Program-made: the position numbers and the translations under genes
Notes under the pieces: model-generated
Databases searched by the model: none
What the model was told of the DNA's origin: nothing
What the model saw: the letters and a program-made list of their open reading frames with translations, nothing else
DNA from: Salinispora fenicalii
GTDB lineage: Bacteria > Actinomycetota > Actinomycetes > Mycobacteriales > Micromonosporaceae
Length of the DNA stretch: 64,000 bases
Direction: 5' to 3'
NCBI RefSeq assembly: GCF_000514815.1
Contig: NZ_KI911472.1
Span: forward strand, 150,875-214,874
Shown: positions 27,417-35,617 of the stretch, piece after piece
How the letters are laid out: each line of letters opens with the position of its first letter
Numbering within the stretch: the first letter of the stretch is position 1

Positions 27417-28583
27417 CTAGGCGACGGCGCCCGCAGCATGCAGGTCGGCGATACGGTCAGCTCCGAAACCCGCCTCGGCCAGCAGTTCGTCCGTGTGTTC
27501 GCCGGGGTGCGGCGGTGGACGGTGCAGGGCCGTCGGCGTACCGGAGAAGCGCGGTGCGGGCGCCGGTTGGGTCACCCCGTGGTGTTCCACGAACGTGGCC
27601 CGCGCCGCCAGGTGCGGGTGTGCCGGTGCCTCCGCCCAGTCCAGAACCGGGGCCACGCAGGCGTCCGAGCCGGCGAACAGCGCCGCCCACTCGTCCCGGG
27701 TCCGGGTCCGGAACAACCGTGCCCACGCCTGTCGCAGCGCCGGCCAGTTCGCCGGATCGGTACGGTCCAGCGCGGTGTCGCCGGGCAGCGGAAAGCCCGT
27801 GCGCTGAACCAGTTCGTCGTAGAAGCGGGACTCCAACGCGCCCACCGCCAGGTGCTTTCCGTCGGCGCACTCATAGCTGTCGTAGAACGGAGCGCCCCCG
27901 TCGAGCAGGTTTACCCCGCGGGGGTCCTGCCACTGGCCGAGGTGGCGCAGGGCGTGGATCTGGGTGCTGAGCACCGAGACGCCGTCCACGATGGCGGCGT
28001 CCACCACCTGGCCGACGGCGCCGCCACGCACTGCGTACAGGGCGCTGATCAGGCCGAGGGCCAGTATCATCCCACCGCCACCGAAGTCGCCGAGCAGGTT
28101 CAGCGGCGGCACCGGTCGCTCGCCGGCCCGTCCGATCCCGTGTAGTGCCCCGGTCAAGGCCAGGTAGGTGATGTCGTGCCCTGCTTCCGATGCGGCGGGA
28201 CCGTGCTGCCCCCAGCCGGTCATCCGCCCGTACACGAGGTGCGGGTTCACCGCGTGGCAGTCCGCCGGGCCGAGGCCGAGTCGCTCGGTCACGCCGGGCC
28301 GGAAGCCCTCGATCAGCACATCTGCGCCGGCGGTCAGCGCGAGTGCCACGTCGCGACCGGGGGGTGACTTCAGGTCCACGCCGATTGATCTCCGTCCCCG
28401 GTTCAGCAGATCGGGGTGGGGGGCGCCGAAAGCGGTCGGGTTCACGTCGGTCGTCCGGTCCACCCGGATCACCTCGGCGCCGAGATCGGCCAGCATCATT
28501 GCGGTGAATGGGCCCGGACCAATCCCGGCCAGCTCGATTACCCGCACCCCGGCGAGGGGGCCGGCCGGTACGTTGTCGGTCAT
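27417..28583 (-). CDS. mcr: Alpha-methylacyl-CoA racemase (CaiB/BaiF CoA-transferase family)
   Basis: 388 residues. It interconverts R and S 2-methylacyl-CoA for beta-oxidation of branched acyl chains. The N-terminus is LAGVRVIELAGIGPGPFTAMMLADLGAEVIRVDR in consecutive segments, the family CoA-binding signature. Residues equivalent to the mycobacterial catalytic set are visible: His in AGHDITYLALTG, Asp in LLGDFGGGGM and Glu in YDSYECADGKHL. The start ATG at 28583 begins the conserved domain; a longer in-frame extension lacks homology. It is divergent from terC and its riboswitch. Confidence 0.9.
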   Translation of the reverse strand: MTDNVPAGPLAGVRVIELAGIGPGPFTAMMLADLGAEVIRVDRTTDVNPTAFGAPHPDLLNRGRRSIGVDLKSPPGRDVALALTAGADVLIEGFRPGVTERLGLGPADCHAVNPHLVYGRMTGWGQHGPAASEAGHDITYLALTGALHGIGRAGERPVPPLNLLGDFGGGGMILALGLISALYAVRGGAVGQVVDAAIVDGVSVLSTQIHALRHLGQWQDPRGVNLLDGGAPFYDSYECADGKHLAVGALESRFYDELVQRTGFPLPGDTALDRTDPANWPALRQAWARLFRTRTRDEWAALFAGSDACVAPVLDWAEAPAHPHLAARATFVEHHGVTQPAPAPRFSGTPTALHRPPPHPGEHTDELLAEAGFGADRIADLHAAGAVA

Positions 28584-28710
28584 CGGGCCACGATAAGCGC
28601 CGATGGGCCGGGGTGGTAGGGGGCGGGCGTTGCGGGTAGTAGCGGAAGTGCCGCCGGTGGGACCGGGGTGCCGCCTGGCAGCTCGGCCCGGAACTGCCCT
28701 AACCTTGGTC

Positions 28711-28812
28711 GCGACGAGGGGAGTACTTCCCACGAGCTATTCCGGTCAGTACGGCGGGCCCGGAGCCTGCCTCGGATGGCTGCCTACGAAAGTGGGTGAA
28801 GGAGACCTCGAG
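28711..28812 (+). promoter_or_regulatory. yybP-ykoY manganese riboswitch upstream of terC
   Basis: A strong match to the class: GGGGAGTA at 28718-28725, the CGGTCAGTACGG arm, GGCCCGGAGCC, GGATGGCTGCC and GGAGACCTC near 28801-28809. P1 is CGAGG (28715-28719) with CCTCG (28806-28810). The same CCTCGA (28806-28811) is fully complementary to TCGAGG (28826-28831), which enters the ribosome-binding site AGGAGG at 28829-28834. P1 and a site-sequestering helix therefore exclude each other, which predicts Mn2+-activated translation. Confidence 0.88.
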
Positions 28813-28838
28813 CATGGCATCGTGTTCGAGGAGGCTCC

Positions 28839-29879
28839 ATGACCGAATTGTACATTTCTGCCGAGCTGCAGTCGATCGGTACACCGACGCTGTGGGGCGT
28901 CACCGTCGCCGGAATCGTCGTGCTGCTGGTACTCGACTTTCTGATCACCCGGCGTCCGCACGAGGTGTCGCTCCGGGAGGCGTTGGCCTGGTCGGCGTTC
29001 TATATCGCGTTGCCGCTGGCGTTCGGTGCCTGGCTCTGGTCCCGCTACGGCTCGCAGCAGGGCGTCGAGTACCTGACCGGCTACCTGGTGGAGAAGTCCC
29101 TCTCGGTAGACAACCTCTTCGTCTTCATGCTGCTGCTGGCCGCGTTCGCGGTACCTCCCGTGCTCGCCCAGCGGGTCCTCCTGTTCGGGATCACCGGTGC
29201 CCTGGTGCTGCGTGCGGTGTTCATCGCACTCGGCGCGGCTGCCTTGCAGACTCTCGACTTCGCCTTTCTACTCTTCGCCCTCGTCCTGCTCGCCACCGCG
29301 GCGAAGCTACTGCGCGATGCGATCTCCGGTCAGGAGCAAGAGGTCGATATCAACGGGATGCGCTCGGTGCGGCTCCTGCGCAAGTTCATGCCGGTCACCC
29401 AGGACTATCAGGGTACAAAGATGGTCGTACGCCTGGCTGGCCGGCGGACGCTAACCCCACTGGCCCTGGTGGTCGTCGCGGTACTCGCCACCGATGTGGT
29501 CTTCGCCGTCGACTCGGTGCCCGCCGTGTACGGCATCACCGAAGATCCGTACCTGGTCTTCGCCACCAACGCTTTCGCGCTGCTCGGACTGCGGGCGCTC
29601 TACTTCGTCCTGCATGCCGCGCTCAGCCGGCTGGTTCACCTAAATTACGGACTCGCGGTCATCCTCGCGTTCATTGGAGTGAAACTGGGCCTGCACTGGG
29701 CGCACGGGGTCTGGCAGGGGGTGCCGGAGATTCCGACCATGGCCTCACTCGCAGTGATCATCATTGTCCTCATGGTGGTCACCCTCACCAGCCTGTACGC
29801 GACTCGTACCAGCAGGTCGGGCGGGGATCGGCAGGGGTCGACCGTTAGTACCTCGGGCGGCGACGGGATCCCTCGTTAG
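28839..29879 (+). CDS. TerC family membrane protein (Alx/MeeF-type manganese exporter)
   Basis: 346 residues with about nine membrane segments. The family signature EKSLSVDNLFVFMLL provides the acidic ion-binding residue, and a second repeat has ATDVVFAVDSVPAVYGI. Characterised relatives, E. coli Alx and the Bacillus YkoY/YceF proteins, export Mn2+, the last serving metalation of exported enzymes. The upstream riboswitch fits. The ribosome-binding site AGGAGG is only four bases from the ATG. The older tellurium-resistance label is not supported by context. Confidence 0.93.
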   Translation: MTELYISAELQSIGTPTLWGVTVAGIVVLLVLDFLITRRPHEVSLREALAWSAFYIALPLAFGAWLWSRYGSQQGVEYLTGYLVEKSLSVDNLFVFMLLLAAFAVPPVLAQRVLLFGITGALVLRAVFIALGAAALQTLDFAFLLFALVLLATAAKLLRDAISGQEQEVDINGMRSVRLLRKFMPVTQDYQGTKMVVRLAGRRTLTPLALVVVAVLATDVVFAVDSVPAVYGITEDPYLVFATNAFALLGLRALYFVLHAALSRLVHLNYGLAVILAFIGVKLGLHWAHGVWQGVPEIPTMASLAVIIIVLMVVTLTSLYATRTSRSGGDRQGSTVSTSGGDGIPR

Positions 29880-29889
29880 GCCCCTGAGT

Positions 29890-29909
29890 CCCTCCGCCGG
29901 TCCGGAGGG
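29890..29909 (+). terminator. Short hairpin after terC
   Basis: A 7-bp stem (29890-29896 with 29903-29909) and 6-nt loop, 11 bases past the terC stop. It is weak and has no T tract. Confidence 0.4.
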
Positions 29910-30100
29910 TAGACCGGTCCAGAGCATGCCGGGCCGGTCTGCGGGACGGGGCCAGCGCAGCCAACAGCATCACGTCGATGCCCACCGGGCAGCAGGGCGC
30001 ACCTGACCGAGGGCGTTCACCTGCGATGTGCGGCGCCCGCGGCACCGTTGCCCCGCTCACCGGGAGGTTTGTCCGGCCTTGCCCGGGGAACGGCGGTGGA

Positions 30101-31402
30101 ATGACGAAGCCTCGGGTGGTGATCGTAGGGGCCGGTTTCGCCGGATACCACGCGGCAAAGACGCTCAGCCGGTTGGCTAAGGACCAGGCCGAGATCGTGC
30201 TGCTGAACACGACCGACTACTTCCTGTACCTGCCGCTATTACCAGAGGTCGCCGCCGGCGTCGTCGAGCCGACCCGGATCTCGGTGCCGCTGGCGGGGAC
30301 ACTCGACGGTGTCCGCCTCGTGATCGGCGAAGCCGATCACGTTGACCTGCGGAACCGTTGGGTCGGTTTCACGCAGCCGGAGGGGGAGCGGAACCGTCTC
30401 GCGTACGACCGGCTCGTGTTGGCCGTCGGCAGCGTCAACAAGCTGCTGCCGATCCCCGGGGTCACCGAGTACGCGCACGGCTTTCGCGGCCTGCCGGAGG
30501 CGCTCTATCTTCATGACCACGTGATCCGACAGGTTGAGCTGGCGGAACAAGCCACTGACCCGGCCGAACAACGGGCGCGCGCCACCTTCGTCGTGGTGGG
30601 AGCCGGCTACACCGGCACCGAGGTGGCCGCCCACGGACAGCTCTTCACCGACCGGCTCGTCGGGCAGCGGTCTCGGTTGAACCTTCGGCCCCGGTGGATG
30701 CTGCTCGACGTGGCGCCGCGGGTGCTACCCGAGCTGAACCGGCGGATGTCCGACACCGCTCACCGGGTCCTGGACGAGCGCGGAGTGGATGTGCGGATGG
30801 GAACCTCGGTAGCGGTGGCGACCGCCGATGGGGTGAAGCTCACCGACGGGGAGTTCATCCCGACCTGCTCCCTCATCTGGTGTGTCGGGGTCCGTCCCGA
30901 TCCGTTCGTCGCGCAGCTCGGCCTGCGGACGGAGAAGGGCCGTCTGGTGACCGATGAGTACCTCAACGTTCCGGGCTTCCCAGAGGTGTTCGCCTGCGGC
31001 GACGCCGCGGCCGTGCCCGACCTGGCCCAGCCGGGGCAGGTCTGCGCGATGACCGCCCAGCACGCCCAACGGCAGGGCAAGCTGGTTGCCCACAACATCG
31101 CCGCCTCGTACGGGCAGGGCACCCGCAAGCCGTACAAGCACCATGACTTGGGGTGGGTGGTCGACCTGGGGGGTCGGGACGCGGCGGCGAACCCGCTGAA
31201 GGTGCCACTGGCCGGACTACCCGCCAAGGTGGTGACCCGGGGATACCACCTGCTCAACCTGCCCGGCAATCGAGCCCGGGTGGGCGCCGACTGGCTGCTG
31301 GACGCGACGTTGCCCCGGCCGGCGGTCCAACTGAGCCTGGTGCCGGCGCACTCGGTTCCGTTGGAGAGTAGCTCCCCGGAGGTGCCCGCCCGCGCGGGGT
31401 AG
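30101..31402 (+). CDS. ndh: Type II NADH:quinone oxidoreductase (NDH-2-like FAD protein)
   Basis: 433 residues. Single-subunit, non-proton-pumping NADH dehydrogenase of the inner membrane face. The FAD site is VVIVGAGFAGYHAAKTL at the N-terminus and the NADH site VVVGAGYTGTEVAAHG at mid-protein. The second FAD contact is FACGDAAAVPD, followed by the AQHAQRQGKLVAHNI helix. The C-terminus is less hydrophobic than in some NDH-2, so membrane attachment is likely peripheral. The ATG opens directly at the first Rossmann strand. It converges with the DUF2267/PCD gene. Confidence 0.88.
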   Translation: MTKPRVVIVGAGFAGYHAAKTLSRLAKDQAEIVLLNTTDYFLYLPLLPEVAAGVVEPTRISVPLAGTLDGVRLVIGEADHVDLRNRWVGFTQPEGERNRLAYDRLVLAVGSVNKLLPIPGVTEYAHGFRGLPEALYLHDHVIRQVELAEQATDPAEQRARATFVVVGAGYTGTEVAAHGQLFTDRLVGQRSRLNLRPRWMLLDVAPRVLPELNRRMSDTAHRVLDERGVDVRMGTSVAVATADGVKLTDGEFIPTCSLIWCVGVRPDPFVAQLGLRTEKGRLVTDEYLNVPGFPEVFACGDAAAVPDLAQPGQVCAMTAQHAQRQGKLVAHNIAASYGQGTRKPYKHHDLGWVVDLGGRDAAANPLKVPLAGLPAKVVTRGYHLLNLPGNRARVGADWLLDATLPRPAVQLSLVPAHSVPLESSSPEVPARAG

Positions 31403-31413
31403 GCCGGGAGGGA

Positions 31414-31470
31414 GGAGGGGCCCGCCCACCCGCCACTACCAGGTCGTAGAGGTTAGTGGCCGGCCCCTCC
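31414..31470. terminator. Two-part inverted repeat between convergent genes
   Basis: An outer 9-bp stem (31414-31422 with 31462-31470) encloses an inner 7-bp stem (31432-31438 with 31454-31460) between ndh and the leftward DUF2267/PCD gene. A bidirectional terminator is likely. Confidence 0.5.
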
Positions 31471-31480
31471 GGGCGCCGGG

Positions 31481-32458
31481 TTAGCCCGCCATTCCGGCCC
31501 CTACCTCGTCGATCGCATCGTCCACGGCGTGTGCCAGGTCCACGTCCGGTCCGGTCACCTCGGGAGCCCTTCGGGGCCGGGCAGTCGCCACTGTCAATAC
31601 CGCGGTGGTGCGGTCGGGTTGACCGATCGAAGGCCCGCGCCCGATCTGTCGTCGGAGCTGGTCGAGTCGGTCGAGCACGCGGTCGAGGTTCTCGGCGGGC
31701 AGCACGACGGTCCGGGACAGCCCGTGTCGATTCCCAGACCAGTACGGGAGGCGGGCCAGCACCTCGCGCAGCTGCACCTCATCGAGCGGCGGGGTTGCGG
31801 CCGTCGCTCCGATCACGCCGCCGCCGGGCTCGGGCGGGGCGAGCAGGTCCCGCAGCCCTTCCGGGACGTGCAGCGACTCGACCAGGTCACCGTCCCGGTC
31901 CGCCAGCGCGGTGAGGGTGGCCGCCGCCTGGTAGCGGGCCTGCTCCGGGGTGCGGCCGCTGAGCCGTCCCACCTCGGCGAGGAAGCCGGATAGGTCGGAG
32001 CGGTCCTCGATACCGTCCACCGGGGTGATGTCGTGGAGCCGGGTCGGTACGGCCGCGAGCAGCCGGCCGCGTTCGGCCGCACCCAGCGCGCGGGCCAGGG
32101 TCAGCACTGTCGCCGCCACACCTACCTTGGCGGTGGGAAAGTCGACTCCGGACCGCAGCCCGACATCGGTCACCAGATCCTGATAGGTGATCGTGGTGGT
32201 GCTGGTGGGGCCGTTGTCCGGGATGGGCCGTGAGTTTTCCGGGGCGCCGATCGGAGGCGGGGCGGGGCCACCGCTAGTGCTGGTCGGTTTGTGGCGTCCC
32301 GCCGGCGCGGGTCCGTTGCGCCGCCGTTGGTCGAGGCTGGTCAACTGCTTGGTGGCGCTCAGGCTAGCCCCGGTCTCGCTGGGCCGCTGTCCCTGGCTTC
32401 GGGCCTGTCGGGCGAGCGCCCGGCGGCGTTGGTTGTCGCCCTCCATCTGCTTGCGCAT
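31481..32458 (-). CDS. DUF2267 protein with C-terminal pterin-dehydratase-like domain
   Basis: 325 residues. Residues 1-85 are basic and low-complexity (RRRALARQARSQ and similar). Then comes a DUF2267 region: YQDLVTDVGLRSGVDFPTA, and a second repeat ending DLVESLHVPEGLRDLL. The C-terminal 95 residues resemble pterin-4a-carbinolamine dehydratase: LARLPYWSGNRHGLSRTVVLP, a helix, VLTVATA, and VTGPDVDLAHAVDDAIDEV. The catalytic His-His pair of true dehydratases is replaced by GRGPSIGQ, so it is probably non-enzymatic. The start ATG has AAGGAG eight bases upstream; a much longer frame upstream is not credible. Confidence 0.7.
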   Translation of the reverse strand: MRKQMEGDNQRRRALARQARSQGQRPSETGASLSATKQLTSLDQRRRNGPAPAGRHKPTSTSGGPAPPPIGAPENSRPIPDNGPTSTTTITYQDLVTDVGLRSGVDFPTAKVGVAATVLTLARALGAAERGRLLAAVPTRLHDITPVDGIEDRSDLSGFLAEVGRLSGRTPEQARYQAAATLTALADRDGDLVESLHVPEGLRDLLAPPEPGGGVIGATAATPPLDEVQLREVLARLPYWSGNRHGLSRTVVLPAENLDRVLDRLDQLRRQIGRGPSIGQPDRTTAVLTVATARPRRAPEVTGPDVDLAHAVDDAIDEVGAGMAG

Positions 32459-32762
32459 GTGACAACTCCTTCGCTGCGGTTCCGGCTGTCGCCACCTGCC
32501 TTCCCGTCGCCAGCAAGCAGGAAACAGGCCCGGGCCGTGGTCCAGAGCCGGCGGGTGGCCCGGGGCGCGCTGGTGGTGCCGGGGCGCGCTGGTGGTGCCG
32601 GGGCGGGCTGGCGGTGGCCGCCCGTGGCGGGCTGGATTCGCCGGGACCACTGGCTCGCAGTGGGGATCCTCATCCGGCCGGGGTGATGGTCGCTCACCTC
32701 GTCGAGCCGGACGATCGCAGTGGACCGGTGGACTTCCGAGGTATGCGGAAGGGAAGGTCGTG

Positions 32763-33068
32763 ATGAAGCGGATCGTCGAGATCATCCCCGCCCGACCCGG
32801 CTGGTACGCGCGGTGGCGTCTTACACCCGACGGCACCCGTTGCTACCCGGTCACCCTGTGGGTCCTGCTGGAGGAGACCGACGGCACTGGCCGGGAGGTG
32901 ATCGGGGTGGACTGCATTGGGCAGTGGCCCGGTGCGGATGACAATGAGGCCGGCGGGGAGTTTATCCGCTACCTCTTCCAGACTCCGGATTCGGGAGCGC
33001 CGGCGGACGCCGAACCAGCGACGGTGCTGTCGGGGCGAGTAGCTGGCCCCGACCTGCGGGCGGCGTAG
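32763..33068 (+). CDS. Small hypothetical protein
   Basis: 101 residues, not recognised. It begins MKRIVEIIPARPGWYARW and is rich in Trp, Tyr and acidic residues. The core is WVLLEETDGTGREVIGVDCI followed by an acidic segment (PGADDNEAGGEF) and a low-complexity tail. There is no signal peptide or membrane segment. Third codon positions are strongly G/C and GAAGG precedes the ATG, so it is very likely a real gene. It is divergent from the DUF2267/PCD gene. Confidence 0.75.
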   Translation: MKRIVEIIPARPGWYARWRLTPDGTRCYPVTLWVLLEETDGTGREVIGVDCIGQWPGADDNEAGGEFIRYLFQTPDSGAPADAEPATVLSGRVAGPDLRAA

Positions 33069-33195
33069 GAGCGGACGGTGTAGAAGTGGTGGCCATCGAT
33101 GATGGAGAGCGGAGCGATGCCGCCAGTACGTCCGGTTGGACCGGTCAGCAGAAGGCAACCCGAAGTATCGGAATTAGCCGGATTGTTCGGATGTT

Positions 33196-33217
33196 GAAAT
33201 ATTTTCCCGAATATTCC
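33196..33217. repeat. A/T-rich inverted repeat upstream of the DivIVA-like gene
   Basis: GAAATATT and AATATTCC (7 of 8 complementary) are separated by six bases. This is exceptionally A/T-rich for the region and lies about 70 bases upstream of the DivIVA-like start. It could be an operator or part of a promoter. Confidence 0.45.
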
Positions 33218-33287
33218 TCGATGGTGGTCCCCGGGCACCGAGGATCGATGGTGCGGATAGACGTAGCAGGTGCCTGGGGGCGACAGC

Positions 33288-33773
33288 ATGAGGTTCTCCG
33301 TCGTAGACGTCGGTTACGACCAACGGCAGGTTGATTCCTGCCTGAATGAGCTCGGGGTCCGGTTGAGTCGGTTGGCGGCACGCGCGGAGGGCGCCGCGCG
33401 AGCCGGGCGGGAGTGGGACGAGATTCGCGAGGAGGCGACGGGTCTCTGTGGGTTGCTCCAGCGGCTCGACCTCGGTGATGCGGCTCGGCGACCCGTCGAC
33501 GTCGTCAACCGTGAGGCGGCGGAGCGGGAGGCGGCCGAACTGCTCCTCCGGGCGCGACTGGAGTTCGACTCCGCCCGGGAGGAGGCCCGACGGGTGCGTG
33601 AGCAGGTCTATACCGAGGCGGTTCAGGCCCGCCGGGAGCTTGAGGCGGCGCTACATGCCCGACAGTGCCGGGCGGCCCGGGCTGACGAAATTCTCGGTGG
33701 CCCGACGGAGACGGTGCCGGCCGACACGCCGACCGCCGCCTCCGCCGTGGGGCCGAGCCGAGCCGCCCGTTGA
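33288..33773 (+). CDS. DivIVA-domain coiled-coil protein
   Basis: 161 residues. The N-terminus FSVVDVGYDQRQVDSCLNELG is a DivIVA membrane-targeting start, followed by a long charged coiled coil (about residues 25-135, for example EREAAELLLRARLEFDSAREEARRV in parts) and a low-complexity tail. DivIVA/Wag31 proteins mark curved or polar membrane and organise tip growth. This one is shorter than the main actinobacterial DivIVA and probably an accessory paralogue. The ATG was chosen because the DivIVA motif starts there; GGGGG lies upstream. Confidence 0.78.
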   Translation: MRFSVVDVGYDQRQVDSCLNELGVRLSRLAARAEGAARAGREWDEIREEATGLCGLLQRLDLGDAARRPVDVVNREAAEREAAELLLRARLEFDSAREEARRVREQVYTEAVQARRELEAALHARQCRAARADEILGGPTETVPADTPTAASAVGPSRAAR

Positions 33774-33825
33774 GGGCGAGTCGCCCGCTGGGGACGACTC
33801 ACACGCTGAGGGAGGCGAAACTCCG

Positions 33826-34695
33826 TCACACCAACGCGCTGACGATTGTGGTCGCCCGAGTCTCGTGCTGGGCGTACGCGTCGGGGAAGGCCGAGACCTG
33901 GACAGATTGGGCTGCCCAGGCGACGCTCATGTTCTGCCAGCCGGGGACCTGTAGGAGTGCCTGGTAGAACGCCTTGGCCGCGTAGGTGGGAGTCATCAGC
34001 TCGGCGATGCTGCCCCAGCCGGTGCTCGAGCGCTGCTGGAACAGGCCGACCGAATCGTGGTCCCAGCCAACTGCCTCGTGTGGGTAGTTCTGTGACTCCG
34101 GTACGCCGGCGTTGGCGTAGTTGAGCAGCCTGCTCTCCTGCATAGCGGTGGCGATGGCAACGATCAAACCACGATGCGGGATGTTCATCTCGGTCCCAAC
34201 ATCGACAATTGTCTTCGCATTGTCCATCTGGGTCTGGGTCAGCCCGGCGACCGGTTGGGGTGGCACCGGTTGGCTGGAAGTGGGCTCCTGCTCCGCCGGG
34301 GTTGGGCTGGCGGTTTCAGTTGGGCTGGCGGTTTCGGTCGGGTTGGCGGCTTCGGTCGGGCTGGGGCTCGTCGAAGTGGGGATGGCGTCATCTCGGAGGA
34401 GGGAACGTGAGGCGCGATCGGCGGCGCCGACTCGTTCCGCTGCCGCCTCGGCGACCGGGGTCTGCTCCGGTTCTTCGGGAGTTTGCCGTGTCCCGGCGTA
34501 GGCGGCCGCGCCGAGGCAGAAGGTGAGGCCGGTGGCCAGAGCGACCCGGGCCGGGGTCGACGCCAGCAGTGCGCGTAGCCCGTGGTTGGGGGCGCGGAAC
34601 GGTGAGGTAGTCCGTTCGGTGGAGGTCTCGTCAGCCGGCCGGGCAGCCGATCCGTGTTGGGTCGTCTCTTGGGTGAAGGTGTCGTCAGGGTGCAT
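33826..34695 (-). CDS. Membrane-anchored or secreted lysozyme-like protein
   Basis: 289 residues. A cytoplasmic N-terminus of about 45 residues, then a membrane segment (VALATGLTFCLGAAAYAG), then a Pro/Thr/Ser-rich linker with repeated PTETAS units. The C-terminal domain is IVDVGTEMNIPHRGLIVAIATAMQES, then GWDHDSVGLFQQRSSTGWGS and YQALLQVPGWQ. This matches the lysozyme-like folds found in actinobacterial cell-wall hydrolases; the Glu of AMQES is the likely catalytic acid. It probably acts on peptidoglycan. It converges with the DivIVA-like gene. Confidence 0.78.
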   Translation of the reverse strand: MHPDDTFTQETTQHGSAARPADETSTERTTSPFRAPNHGLRALLASTPARVALATGLTFCLGAAAYAGTRQTPEEPEQTPVAEAAAERVGAADRASRSLLRDDAIPTSTSPSPTEAANPTETASPTETASPTPAEQEPTSSQPVPPQPVAGLTQTQMDNAKTIVDVGTEMNIPHRGLIVAIATAMQESRLLNYANAGVPESQNYPHEAVGWDHDSVGLFQQRSSTGWGSIAELMTPTYAAKAFYQALLQVPGWQNMSVAWAAQSVQVSAFPDAYAQHETRATTIVSALV

Positions 34696-34998
34696 CCGCC
34701 GAGGCTAGAAAGCGGATCGCTCACTGCCACCGGTCCGATTAGTGGGGCGCGTCACTATTTGCAACAAAGTTCGGATGGGGCGGACGAGGCCCGGGGAAAC
34801 CTCACAAACCTCGGCTATCCCTAATACCGGAAATGAGATAGAAAGAATTGTTAAAGCCCGCAAGTTTCCGATCTTGCTGGGGGAGTGGATCCGAGCGCGA
34901 ACCCCTCCTCCGAACGGCTGAATGTAGATCGGCTGACCGGGCATTCACGGGTCGGTCGCAGTGCTGATCCGACGGCTATCGGGCTCCCGTGAGTTGGC
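34696..34998 (-). other. Upstream region of the lysozyme-like gene
   Basis: About 300 bp, moderately A/T-rich around 34815-34860 (AGATAGAAAGAATTG on the + strand), so probably the promoter of the leftward gene. I looked for a c-di-AMP riboswitch, which often controls wall hydrolases in actinomycetes, and did not find its conserved strands. Confidence 0.35.
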
Positions 34999-35427
34999 TC
35001 AGTGCCGGCCGTTGTCGGTCAGCGCCACCGTCAGGTGATGCCGGCTCGCGTCCTCGGTAGAGAAGGGCCAGAGTCGGTCGGCGTGCTCCACCAGGTCGGC
35101 TAGTTGTTGGCGGGTCAGTCCAGCCGACGAGATGGAGGCGTTCACATCGGCCCGGTAGCGACCGTCGTCGTCTCGGCCGAGCTTCGCCTCGGCCCGTACC
35201 TGGACCGTGTGCGCTTCGTCGGTGATCTCCCCGGCCGCCTCCACCGCAGCGTGGTGTAGGCATGAGGCGAAGGCTGCGGCGAGCAACTGCGACGGGCTCA
35301 GCCCGGTGCAGTGCGGAGCTAGTGGGGACGCCAAGGCGGTGGAGAGCCCGCCATCCTCGGTTCGGACATGCCCGCCCTCCGCGGTTGCGGTGGCCGTCTC
35401 GTTCAGCCAGGAGCTGTGCTGGGACAT
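34999..35427 (-). CDS. OsmC/Ohr-family protein with altered active site
   Basis: 142 residues of the OsmC-like fold: TATATAEGGHVRTEDGGLS, then LSPSQLLAAAFASCLHHAAV carrying the first catalytic Cys. OsmC/Ohr enzymes reduce organic hydroperoxides with two cysteines. The second is expected in a CPYS-type motif, but here the position reads LWPFSTEDA with Trp in place of Cys. It may act by a different thiol or not as a peroxidase. ATG 35427 has GGGAGGA upstream; an alternative start lies 7 codons earlier. Confidence 0.78.
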   Translation of the reverse strand: MSQHSSWLNETATATAEGGHVRTEDGGLSTALASPLAPHCTGLSPSQLLAAAFASCLHHAAVEAAGEITDEAHTVQVRAEAKLGRDDDGRYRADVNASISSAGLTRQQLADLVEHADRLWPFSTEDASRHHLTVALTDNGRH

Positions 35428-35617
35428 CGCGTTCCTCCCGTCACTCACCCCGGCCTACCCAGCGTTGCGCTGGCGAAACCGTGTTCCGGGCACGGAAGAA
35501 CAGCTCAGGGGTGGGTTAGCTCGAACCCGTCGGTTCGTTTCGGCCCATCGGGCTGTCCGAGTAGCCTGCACAGCGGGGGCACAGGAACCGCACAACCGCC
35601 CTACAGCGGGGGCACCC

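Noticed and set aside
30101..31402. NDH-2 as part of a complex with the upstream TerC gene
   Set aside because: A hairpin and about 220 bp separate them, and NDH-2 has no riboswitch of its own, so no functional link can be supported.
34696..34998. Possible c-di-AMP (ydaO) riboswitch upstream of the lysozyme-like gene
   Set aside because: The element often controls such genes in actinomycetes, but its conserved strands (CGCTGAATCCGG-like, GGGGTGAAT-like and the closing AACCTCG strand) are not present on the minus strand.
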